This document shows, piece after piece, positions 1 to 5,172 of a DNA stretch of 5,172 bases. Source of the stretch: Gemmatimonadota bacterium. Lineage in GTDB: Bacteria > Gemmatimonadota > Gemmatimonadetes > Gemmatimonadales > GWC2-71-9. The DNA is taken from the NCBI GenBank assembly GCA_004357415.1, contig SMVY01000055.1, forward strand, positions 1 to 5,172, read 5' to 3'. A program made the translations under genes and the position numbers. The notes under the pieces are model-generated. The model ran no database searches and was not told where the DNA came from. It worked only from the letters and a program-made list of their open reading frames with translations. Within the stretch, counting starts at the first letter, position 1. Every line of letters starts with the position of its first letter.

Positions 1-533
1 CCGGCAATCACGACCGCTGGTTGCTCGATGACCGGGTGCGCGAGATCGAGGATGCGCATCACCGCTCGGATCTCAGCGAGACCAGCGAGGCGTTCCTCAC
101 CTCGCTCGGCAAAACCGAGTCACTCACGACCTGCGCTGGCGAGCTGTTGTTGTGCCACGGGGTCGACCACAACGACCTGCGCAAAGTCTGGCCGGGTACG
201 GAGCGCATGCCCATTGAGCGCAGTCATGAACTCGATTCCATCATCCTAAGGAACCAGCATCGCTACGTAATCAACGGCCACCTGCACTACCGCGTGGTGG
301 TCGACTTCGACACGCTCACGCTGATCAACGCCGGCACGCTATGCGGCCGCCACCGTCCCGGCGTATCTATCATCGACTTTGCCCAGCAGACGGTAACCGC
401 TTACCAACTCGATGACGCCCATCGGGACGCACCCTGCGTCGCGGAATGCGCCATCGCCCCCGATGAGAGTCGTCGCATCTGGGGCGACACTCAGGAATTC
501 GATGGCCAGTGGACCCCCTTGACGCTCTACTGA
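1..533 (+). CDS. Metallophosphoesterase, calcineurin-like (C-terminal part, 5' end outside window)
   Basis: The reading frame is open from base 3 and ends at TGA 531-533, so about 176 residues are visible and the N-terminus lies outside the window. The first visible residues are GNHDRW (bases 3-20), the GNHD/E metal-binding motif of calcineurin-like phosphoesterases. Further on are LLLCHG (metal-ligand His at bases 156-158) and NGHLHYR (GHLH at 276-287, the position of the usual GHTH/GHxH motif). The spacing and the following NAGTLC strand fit compact phosphodiesterases of the YfcE/MJ0936 type, which hydrolyse phosphodiesters or phosphomonoesters with two metal ions. The missing part should hold the N-terminal DxH and GD motifs. 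About 45 residues follow the last motif strands and match nothing I recognise. The substrate cannot be told. A TTG at 21 could be mistaken for a start, but the GNHD motif upstream of it shows that the gene begins earlier. Confidence 0.85.
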   Translation, partial: GNHDRWLLDDRVREIEDAHHRSDLSETSEAFLTSLGKTESLTTCAGELLLCHGVDHNDLRKVWPGTERMPIERSHELDSIILRNQHRYVINGHLHYRVVVDFDTLTLINAGTLCGRHRPGVSIIDFAQQTVTAYQLDDAHRDAPCVAECAIAPDESRRIWGDTQEFDGQWTPLTLY

Positions 534-576
534 GCGGGCCTTGCGGCGGGCCTTGCGGCGAGCCTTGCGGCGAGCC
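534..576. repeat. 12-bp tandem repeat, about 3.6 copies
   Basis: Directly after the phosphoesterase stop codon the unit GCGGGCCTTGCG occurs at 534-545 and 546-557. It recurs as GCGAGCCTTGCG at 558-569 and as a partial GCGAGCC at 570-576. The units differ by a single G/A change. The array fills most of the first half of the gap before the acyl-CoA synthetase gene. No T-tract follows, so it is not a standard intrinsic terminator. Replication slippage is the simplest origin. Confidence 0.9.
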
Positions 577-630
577 CCGGTACGCGGACGTGTGCTATCG
601 TCTGTCGCTCTCTGAAGTATCCCGCAGCTT

Positions 631-2241
631 ATGACCCACTGGAATTACGGCGACATCCTCGATGCCGTCGCTGCGGTAACCCCGCACGACCGACTCGCCT
701 TGATTCACGGCGAACGCACCACCTCCTGGGGCGAGTTCGACCGGCACAGCAACAACCTGGCCCGCGCGATGCTGGCCAACGGTGCCGAAGCAGGCGACAA
801 GATCGGTTTCTACATGCGCAACTGCCCCGAATACAGCGAAGCCATTGCTGCCGCATTCAAGGCGCGCCTGACGCACGTGAACGTAAACTTCAGATACGTC
901 GCCGCGGAGTTGATCTATCTGCTCGACAATTCCGACGCCGTGATTGTGGTCTACGCAGCAGAGTTTGCGGATCAGGTGGCACAGATACGCGAACAGTTGC
1001 CCCTGGTCCGGCAATGGATCGAGGTGGGAACCGAAGAGCCCCTGGAGGAGTCGATCCGGTACGCCGGCCTGGCCGACACCGGTGACGGCACGCCACTCGA
1101 CATCGAGCGATCCCCGGACGACCTGTTGTTCCTGTACACCGGCGGGACCACCGGCATGCCGAAAGGCGTGATGTGGCGTCACGACGATCTCTGGCAGGTG
1201 CTTGGCGCAGGCGGTAACCCGCGGCTGGACATTCCGGCCTCGAGCGACCTTCCCGCCTACGTCGAACGTCTCGGCCGGGAACCCGCACCGGTGAACCTGC
1301 CGCTGCCACCCATCATGCATGGCACAGGACTGCTGTCCTCGATCGGCGCGATGACCCATGGCGGCACCTGCGTCACGCTGGCCTCACCGAGTTTTGACGC
1401 CACGGAAGCATTGACGGCGATCGCGCGTCACCACGTGACGGCCTGCACGATTGTCGGCGACGCATTTGCGCGTCCGATGCTCGACGCCCTGGACGCCGAG
1501 CAGGGCCGGTTCGACATCTCATCGCTGCGCATCGTCAGCTCATCCGGTGTCATGTGGACGACCGAGGTGAAGGCGGGACTGTTGCGGCACAACCCCGAGC
1601 TGTTCCTGGTGGACGGGTTCTCTTCGTCGGAGGCTATTGGATTGGGAAGCTCGGTCATGACCCGCAGTGAGACGATCGAGGTGGCCAGCTTCACGCTGGG
1701 GCCAAACTGCCAGGTGTTCACCGAGGATCACCAGCGCGTCGTGCCGGGCTCCAACGAGGCGGGCATGGTCGCCGTCACCGGGTTTCTGCCCGTGGGTTAC
1801 TACAAGGATGAGGAAAAAACCGCGGCCACGTTTCCGATCATCGACGGCGTTCGCTACTCCATCCCCGGCGATTGGGTTCGCATTGAAGCCGATGGCAAGC
1901 TGACCTTGCTCGGCCGGGGCAGCACGTGCATCAACACCGCCGGCGAGAAGGTGTTTCCGGAGGAAGTCGAAGAAGTCCTCAAATCTCACGAACTGATCAG
2001 CGATGCGCTGGTGGTGGGCCTACCCGACCCGAAATGGGGTCAGGCAATCACCGCCGTCGTTCAACCCGTTCCCGGCGAGCAGCCTGACCCGGAAGACATT
2101 CGTGAATTCGCGAGGCAGTTGCTGGCGGGCTACAAAGTGCCCAAACAGATATTGCTCAAGACCGATCTGGAACGTGCACCCAACGGCAAGGCCGACTACG
2201 CATTGATCCGGGACTTCGCCGCGGCAGCGCTGAGCCGCTGA
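631..2241 (+). CDS. Acyl-CoA synthetase (AMP-binding, FadD-like)
   Basis: A complete 536-residue member of the acyl-adenylate-forming superfamily, which activates a carboxylic acid with ATP and transfers it to CoA. Visible motifs in order: the P-loop-like YTGGTTGMPKG at residues 169-179, followed by VMWRHDD; the A5-type DGFSSSEAIGLG at 328-339; the ribose-binding Asp in PGDW (D414); the hinge and A8 region GRGSTCINTAGEKVFPEEVE at 428-447; and the C-terminal PNGKADY with the adenylation lysine K520. All key residues are present and the length is normal. The NVNFRYVAAEL and YTGGTTGMPKGVMWR wording resembles the FadD19/FadD17-like group, some of which act on steroid side chains or branched acids, but the substrate here is unknown. 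The start at 631 fits the usual family N-terminus (WNYGDILDAVA), although no good Shine-Dalgarno lies upstream. The gene converges on the membrane protein gene and overlaps its 3' end by 46 bp. Confidence 0.93.
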   Translation: MTHWNYGDILDAVAAVTPHDRLALIHGERTTSWGEFDRHSNNLARAMLANGAEAGDKIGFYMRNCPEYSEAIAAAFKARLTHVNVNFRYVAAELIYLLDNSDAVIVVYAAEFADQVAQIREQLPLVRQWIEVGTEEPLEESIRYAGLADTGDGTPLDIERSPDDLLFLYTGGTTGMPKGVMWRHDDLWQVLGAGGNPRLDIPASSDLPAYVERLGREPAPVNLPLPPIMHGTGLLSSIGAMTHGGTCVTLASPSFDATEALTAIARHHVTACTIVGDAFARPMLDALDAEQGRFDISSLRIVSSSGVMWTTEVKAGLLRHNPELFLVDGFSSSEAIGLGSSVMTRSETIEVASFTLGPNCQVFTEDHQRVVPGSNEAGMVAVTGFLPVGYYKDEEKTAATFPIIDGVRYSIPGDWVRIEADGKLTLLGRGSTCINTAGEKVFPEEVEEVLKSHELISDALVVGLPDPKWGQAITAVVQPVPGEQPDPEDIREFARQLLAGYKVPKQILLKTDLERAPNGKADYALIRDFAAAALSR

Positions 2242-2714
2242 ACGAACTCTCCGGGCGGTGCCCGTGGGCCAACCGCCTCATGGATTCCAACGGTCCCAAC
2301 GGTCCCAACGGCCCCAACGGCCCCAACGGTCGCCCCGGATGACTGTCGGGCTTCGAGATCCGCGATCATCCCGCGGATGCCGAAGCCGAGTGCGATCATC
2401 AGCAAGCCGATGATCACGAACTCGATGCGCCGGTCGATGAGTCCCGTCGGTTGCTTCGGCAGCTCACCCGTTGCCGGGGTCCTCAGGATGCCCCACGGCG
2501 TAATGTCGAACAGCCACGCCAGCCACCCCACCAGCGGCGCACTACCGACCACGATCCAGATCGCCCAGGTAAGCGCCACCGTCGGGAGTCCCCAAGCCGT
2601 CGTGCCGAGATCGATCACCTGCAGCATGACGAATCCGACGACGGCATAAACCGCCATCACCCGAAACACACGGCGCCTGTCCAGTTCCTGAAACAAGCTC
2701 TTGCCGGGGCTCAT
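2196..2714 (-). CDS. Short membrane-anchor protein, probably a truncated TolB/TPR- or cyclase-type regulator
   Basis: This 172-residue protein has a basic amphipathic start (LFQELDRRRVFRVM, residues 7-20) and three likely membrane helices at about 19-38, 45-69 and 97-116. A FDITPWGILR segment (69-78) follows the second helix. That order matches the N-terminal anchor seen in many gammaproteobacterial proteins, where it is followed by a TolB-like/TPR region or paired with a cyclase or DNA-binding domain. Here nothing of that kind follows. The chain runs into a [T/A]VG array (129-143) and a tail without recognisable domain, ending inside the 3' end of the convergent acyl-CoA synthetase gene. ATG 2714 has a strong purine-rich ribosome site (GGGGGAG) just upstream, so translation is plausible. 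It may be a stand-alone anchor or a gene that lost its 3' part. The family resemblance is from memory; the function is unknown. Confidence 0.7.
   Translation of the reverse strand: MSPGKSLFQELDRRRVFRVMAVYAVVGFVMLQVIDLGTTAWGLPTVALTWAIWIVVGSAPLVGWLAWLFDITPWGILRTPATGELPKQPTGLIDRRIEFVIIGLLMIALGFGIRGMIADLEARQSSGATVGAVGAVGTVGTVGIHEAVGPRAPPGEFVQRLSAAAAKSRINA
2286..2330. repeat. 9-bp tandem repeat, 5 copies, inside the membrane-protein gene
   Basis: Five consecutive 9-bp units of the form (T/C)CCAACGG(T/C) lie at 2286-2294, 2295-2303, 2304-2312, 2313-2321 and 2322-2330. They differ only at the first and last base. Read on the minus strand they encode five TVG or AVG triplets (residues 129-143 of the 172-residue protein). 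Because the unit is a multiple of three, copy-number change would lengthen or shorten the tail without shifting the frame. Confidence 0.92.
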
Positions 2715-2726
2715 CTTCTCCCCCCC
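2715..2726 (-). promoter_or_regulatory. Strong ribosome binding site for the membrane-anchor gene
   Basis: Read on the minus strand, the 12 bases before ATG 2714 are GGGGGGGAGAAG. This contains a GGGAG core close to the start codon, with spacing compatible with ribosome binding. It supports ATG 2714 as the true start and argues that this short gene is, or recently was, translated. Confidence 0.6.
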
Positions 2727-2759
2727 ATCAACCCACCGGAACAGCGATCCGGGTCTGGC

Positions 2760-2788
2760 AGGATAGGCAAACCGTTGGGTGGGGGCAA
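2760..2788 (-). promoter_or_regulatory. Candidate sigma70-type promoter for the membrane-anchor gene
   Basis: On the minus strand TTGCCC (2788-2783) and TATCCT (2765-2760) are separated by exactly 17 bases. Each hexamer matches four of six consensus positions (TTGACA, TATAAT). Transcription would start near 2753, leaving a leader of roughly 40 bases before ATG 2714. The -35 box begins directly after the stop codon of the upstream dehydrogenase-like gene. Such a match can occur by chance in a window of this size. Confidence 0.35.
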
Positions 2789-3718
2789 CTAGTCGGCTTC
2801 GATGCAGCGTTCGAGCATCTCGTCCAGTGGGGTCAATTCAATGTTCAGCGCCTCACACGCGGACCTGGGGTCGATGTCGTCGTCGTGATCCAGCACCTCG
2901 AGCATCGCCGCGGTCACGGGCGGGTTGGCCAGCACCCACTCCATCATTCGGGCCAGACCACGACCCACCTCAAATGGCAGCGACACCGTGGTGACGGAGT
3001 TTCCGAGGTGCCGGGCGGCCCGCTGAATCAGCGCTGCCCTGCTCAGTGATTCGGGACCTGCCAGACGAAATACCCGACCCGCGACACCCGGTTCGAGCAG
3101 TGCCGCCGCCATCGCGGCAACGACATCGCCCGCATAGACCGGCTGCTCACGGCTGGCCGAACGAAACGCCCAGCCGATCCGTGACCGCGCACTCCGTGCA
3201 AGCGCCGCCGCCGCATAGTCGCCCTCGCCCAACACCATCGGCACCTGGATGACGACCGACTCGGGGGCGGTTTCCAGCAGCATTCGTTCCGCCCGGCCCT
3301 TGGAGGCCAGGCAACGATTAGTCGACGCCGGATGCGCGCCCAGAATGCTCAAGTAGACGAATCGGATGCTATGCACCGCTGGTCCGATGGCATCCAGCAA
3401 CGCGCGAGTGGCGCCTTCATGGGCTTCCTGATAGCGGCTGCCGCGGGATTCCTTGAGAATTCCAACCAGGTGCACCACCGCAGTGCAGCCGCCCACCACG
3501 CCGCCAAGTCCAGCCACATCCTGGTAGTCGATCACCTCGATCTGCACGTCCCCGGGCGCAAGCGCGTTGCGCAGGGTCGTCCGGGCGCGCTCCGAACGAA
3601 CCACGGCGGTTACCGCAAAGCGATGCGCCACCAACGGCAACAAGCGGCGGCCGAGGTGGCCGTTTGCGCCCGTAACCAACAACCGTGGCAGATCCTCTTG
3701 TGTGTCCGCGCCCGTCAT
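2789..3718 (-). CDS. NAD(P)-binding atypical short-chain dehydrogenase (NmrA/NDUFA9-like)
   Basis: A complete 309-residue Rossmann-fold protein. The nucleotide-binding glycine motif TGANGHLG is at residues 16-23, followed by the strand-end VVRSE (39-43) and IDYQD (63-67), as expected for an extended or atypical SDR. VVHLVGILKES (81-91) and YLSILGA (122-128) are the usual fourth- and fifth-strand segments, and VYAGDVVAAM (194-203) is the typical late motif of NDUFA9-like and NmrA-like proteins. Where the catalytic YxxxK is expected, the chain reads CLASK (C136, K140), so the tyrosine seems replaced by cysteine; many atypical SDRs lack full catalytic residues. It may be a redox enzyme, a quinone- or complex I-related factor, or an NAD(P) sensor. 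ATG 3718 is preceded by an in-frame stop and only a weak ribosome site. The gene is divergent from the phosphatidyltransferase gene and 74 bp upstream of the membrane-anchor gene, so the two minus-strand genes may be co-transcribed. Confidence 0.88.
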   Translation of the reverse strand: MTGADTQEDLPRLLVTGANGHLGRRLLPLVAHRFAVTAVVRSERARTTLRNALAPGDVQIEVIDYQDVAGLGGVVGGCTAVVHLVGILKESRGSRYQEAHEGATRALLDAIGPAVHSIRFVYLSILGAHPASTNRCLASKGRAERMLLETAPESVVIQVPMVLGEGDYAAAALARSARSRIGWAFRSASREQPVYAGDVVAAMAAALLEPGVAGRVFRLAGPESLSRAALIQRAARHLGNSVTTVSLPFEVGRGLARMMEWVLANPPVTAAMLEVLDHDDDIDPRSACEALNIELTPLDEMLERCIEAD

Positions 3719-3794
3719 CGGCGCAGCCTATCATCGCTCGGTGGCAGGCGGCGACCATGCGTTTTCGATCAGAGCTTTACGCTAAGGTAGCGCG
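3719..3794. other. Divergent intergenic region
   Basis: These 76 bases separate the starts of the dehydrogenase-like gene (minus) and the phosphatidyltransferase gene (plus), so promoters for both should lie here or overlap the coding starts. I found no convincing -35/-10 pair on either strand. The plus-strand side ends in a short AT-richer stretch (about 3760-3787) that leads into the ribosome site. Confidence 0.5.
3784..3787 (+). promoter_or_regulatory. Ribosome binding site (AAGG) for the phosphatidyltransferase gene
   Basis: AAGG lies seven bases before ATG 3795, a normal spacing. An in-frame TAA at 3783-3785 excludes an earlier start in this frame, so the site and the stop together fix ATG 3795 as the start. 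Confidence 0.6.
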
Positions 3795-4340
3795 ATGCTG
3801 GTACCCTCCCAGGGACGTTGGATCACGTGGGCAAATCTGCTCAGCGGGTTGCGCCTGGCGACGGTCGTCCCGTGTGTCCTTGCGGTGTTGGGGTTGCACT
3901 GGCGAATTGCTGCCGGGTGCTTTGTCTTTGCGGTTGCCACGGACCTGCTCGACGGTCCGCTGGCCCGGCGCCGCGGCGAGGCCTCCGCGCTGGGGGGATT
4001 GCTCGACCATGGCAGCGACGCTTTGTTCGTGTCCAGCAGCTTGATGGCGTTGGCCATACTCGAGCGAGTGCCCACGATTCTGCCTGTGCTGGTGGTTGCC
4101 GCATTTCTGCAGTATGTGTTCGACTCCCATGCGCTCGCCGGAAAATCCTTGCGGACCAGCCAACTGGGCCGTTGGAACGGCATCGGTTATTACGTGCTGG
4201 TCGGGATTGGGATCATCTCTGAAGCACTCGAACTCGGCTGGCCGCCGAGTGCCTGGATAGCGATCATCGGCTGGACCCTGGTGCTCAGCACCGCGGCGTC
4301 GATGGCTGAGCGCGCCCGGGCCCTCTTTACGCGCAACTGA
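3795..4340 (+). CDS. CDP-alcohol phosphatidyltransferase family membrane protein
   Basis: A complete 181-residue integral membrane enzyme of the CDP-alcohol phosphatidyltransferase family, which moves a phospho-alcohol or phosphatidyl group from a CDP-linked donor to an alcohol in the inner membrane. The signature D-x2-DG-x2-AR-x8-G-x3-D-x3-D is matched exactly by D50, D53, G54, A57, R58, G67, D71 and D75; the Asp residues bind the metal and activate the acceptor. WANLLSGLRL (12-21) is the usual N-terminal segment before the first helix, and hydrophobic stretches through the rest suggest about six helices. The length is close to phosphatidylglycerophosphate synthase (PgsA), but the final part of the motif reads DHGSD rather than the DPxADK common in PgsA, so I do not assign that name. 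The acceptor is unknown. The stop lies 38 bp from the end of the convergent minus-strand gene. Confidence 0.9.
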   Translation: MLVPSQGRWITWANLLSGLRLATVVPCVLAVLGLHWRIAAGCFVFAVATDLLDGPLARRRGEASALGGLLDHGSDALFVSSSLMALAILERVPTILPVLVVAAFLQYVFDSHALAGKSLRTSQLGRWNGIGYYVLVGIGIISEALELGWPPSAWIAIIGWTLVLSTAASMAERARALFTRN

Positions 4341-4344
4341 GGTC

Positions 4345-4366
4345 ACACGCACCTGACACGCACCTG
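4345..4366. repeat. 11-bp tandem duplication between convergent genes
   Basis: ACACGCACCTG occurs twice in direct succession (4345-4355 and 4356-4366) in the 38-bp gap between the convergent stop codons of the phosphatidyltransferase gene and the kinase-like gene. There is no hairpin with a T-tract, so no intrinsic terminator is evident for either gene. Confidence 0.85.
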
Positions 4367-4378
4367 AAGGGCACCCCG

Positions 4379-5172
4379 CTATTTCAGCATTCGATCGCGG
4401 CGCCTGAGCATCGCTTTGATGCGTCGGTCATCCAGCACATCGTGCAATACATCGCGCAGTTTCTGTTCATCCAGTCGGGCCAGGCGCGCCCGCCAGGAGC
4501 TGCTCAGATCGCTCAATACGGCTGTCAGGTGAGGTGGCGGTGATCGACTCGTGCCAAAGGCGTTCTCGTGTCCGGTCAACCGCAACGCCCAACTGCCCGG
4601 GACGTAGCGCAACGTCTCGGTCGGACGTGCGTTGCCCAGCAGCCCGTCAAATACGTACATCGCCGTGAACTGATCCCCCAGCGGACAGAACGCATTTCCA
4701 CCGGATTGCAGACGCTCGGCTTCCGACACCAGTCTATGGGCGATCAGCTGGAGGCTTCCGCGCCGGCCCTCCACCTCCCGCGCGACCGTTATCGGCACCA
4801 TGTCGAGTCCCAGCAACTGATCGATTCTGTAGGCCGCCACGTCCGGCAGAAACGTGTCCGCGCCGCGCCCGCCCGGCACGAAGTCCAGCGCCAGGTCGTA
4901 ACCTCCGACTGACGCCGTCCAGCCTTCGCCGCCCAGGGGCCCTTCTCCCGGATGGGAGGACAATTCAGCGCCGCGCAAGGCAGTTTCCAACTCCATCCGG
5001 GTCAACCCGAGCGCCGACGGTGCGCCGCTGACCTCGGCCATCACATCAGTCGTCGTGCCGTCCTGATAAACCACCCGTATCGAGCCACCTTCCAGGACGA
5101 GCGCCGCGCCGCGGCCACCATACGCCTCGTGCAGCATGCCCGTATCAATCCGAATCACCTTGCCGTTCAGCC
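4379..5172 (-). CDS. C-terminal part of a probable metallophosphoesterase/kinase-like fusion (5' end outside window)
   Basis: The frame stays open to the right edge, so the N-terminus lies outside. A GTG at 5158 gives a 259-residue reading, but it is unlikely to be the start because the frame continues upstream as LNGK. Residue numbers here count from that GTG. The opening LNGKVIRIDTGML...YGGRGAALVLEGG resembles, from memory, the last strands of a bacterial calcineurin-like phosphoesterase domain. After a linker, DVAAYRIDQLLGLDMVPITV (106-125) and GSLQ (134-137) match the N-lobe style of HipA/PI3K/Fam20-like kinases. YVFDGLLGNARPTETL (168-183) and LTGHENAFGTSR (194-205) sit where such kinases have FDxLxxNxDRxxxN and DHxxAF. 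The catalytic Asp and the metal-binding Asp appear to be missing, so this end may be a pseudokinase. The stop is TAG at 4381-4379. Domain assignments are by resemblance; the role is unknown. Confidence 0.6.
   Translation of the reverse strand, partial: LNGKVIRIDTGMLHEAYGGRGAALVLEGGSIRVVYQDGTTTDVMAEVSGAPSALGLTRMELETALRGAELSSHPGEGPLGGEGWTASVGGYDLALDFVPGGRGADTFLPDVAAYRIDQLLGLDMVPITVAREVEGRRGSLQLIAHRLVSEAERLQSGGNAFCPLGDQFTAMYVFDGLLGNARPTETLRYVPGSWALRLTGHENAFGTSRSPPPHLTAVLSDLSSSWRARLARLDEQKLRDVLHDVLDDRRIKAMLRRRDRMLK

Noticed and set aside
534..630. Promoter for the synthetase gene
   Set aside because: I tried TTGCGG and TGCTAT as -35 and -10 boxes, but the spacing is about 22 bases and the matches are weak.
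595..1359. Long open frame of 254 codons on the minus strand inside the acyl-CoA synthetase gene
   Set aside because: The plus strand carries every adenylation motif in a full-length gene. The minus-strand product has no recognisable domain and is an expected by-product of high GC content.
1540..1989. Open frame of 149 codons on the minus strand
   Set aside because: It lies wholly inside the synthetase coding region and shows no domain or ribosome site.
2252..2264. Small hairpin (CGGGC, three-base loop, GCCCG) just after the synthetase stop, considered as a terminator
   Set aside because: The stem has only five pairs, no T-tract follows, and it lies within the coding region of the convergent gene.
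2286..2330. CRISPR-like array
   Set aside because: The units are 9 bp, directly adjacent and without spacers, so this is a simple tandem repeat.
3332..3790. Open frame of 152 codons on the plus strand opposite the dehydrogenase-like gene
   Set aside because: It is antisense to a clear Rossmann-fold protein with an intact glycine motif. The product is low-complexity and unrecognisable.
3777..4352. Open frame of 191 codons on the minus strand opposite the phosphatidyltransferase gene
   Set aside because: The plus strand has a perfect family signature, helices and a ribosome site. The minus product is polar and rich in Gln, Arg and Pro with no known motif.

Overview
This GC-rich, gene-dense window looks like a gammaproteobacterial chromosome segment, possibly from an environmental or marine lineage. 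The best clue is the minus-strand membrane protein at 2196-2714. Its LFQELDRRRVFRVMAVY start closely resembles the membrane-anchor domain that precedes TolB/TPR or cyclase modules in many gammaproteobacterial regulators. The taxonomic call is inference from protein style, not from a marker gene. I see no rRNA, tRNA, CRISPR array, insertion sequence or phage gene.

Layout. (1) 1-533, plus strand: the C-terminal part of a calcineurin-like metallophosphoesterase, cut by the window edge just before its GNHD motif. (2) 534-576: a 12-bp tandem repeat of about 3.6 copies. (3) 631-2241, plus strand: a complete acyl-CoA synthetase (AMP-binding superfamily) with all the key adenylation motifs. (4) 2196-2714, minus strand: a short three-helix membrane protein that looks like the anchor domain of a larger signalling protein without its effector part. 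Its tail includes a [T/A]VG array encoded by a 9-bp tandem repeat, and its last 46 bp overlap the convergent synthetase gene. (5) 2789-3718, minus strand: an atypical short-chain dehydrogenase/NmrA/NDUFA9-like NAD(P)-binding protein. (6) 3795-4340, plus strand: a CDP-alcohol phosphatidyltransferase with a perfect signature motif, divergent from (5). (7) 4379-5172, minus strand: the C-terminal part of a larger protein, cut by the right edge. It probably ends a metallophosphoesterase domain and continues into a kinase-like domain that appears to have lost its catalytic residues.

How the genes relate. Only genes 5 and 4 (74 bp apart, same strand) could form an operon, and a candidate promoter between them suggests gene 4 may also be transcribed alone. 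The other junctions are divergent, convergent or separated by repeats. Lipid metabolism is a loose theme (acyl-CoA activation and phospholipid head-group transfer), but nothing shows a shared pathway. The window mostly looks like ordinary chromosome. The points of interest are the truncated anchor protein, the probable pseudokinase tail, and short tandem repeats at three gene ends.
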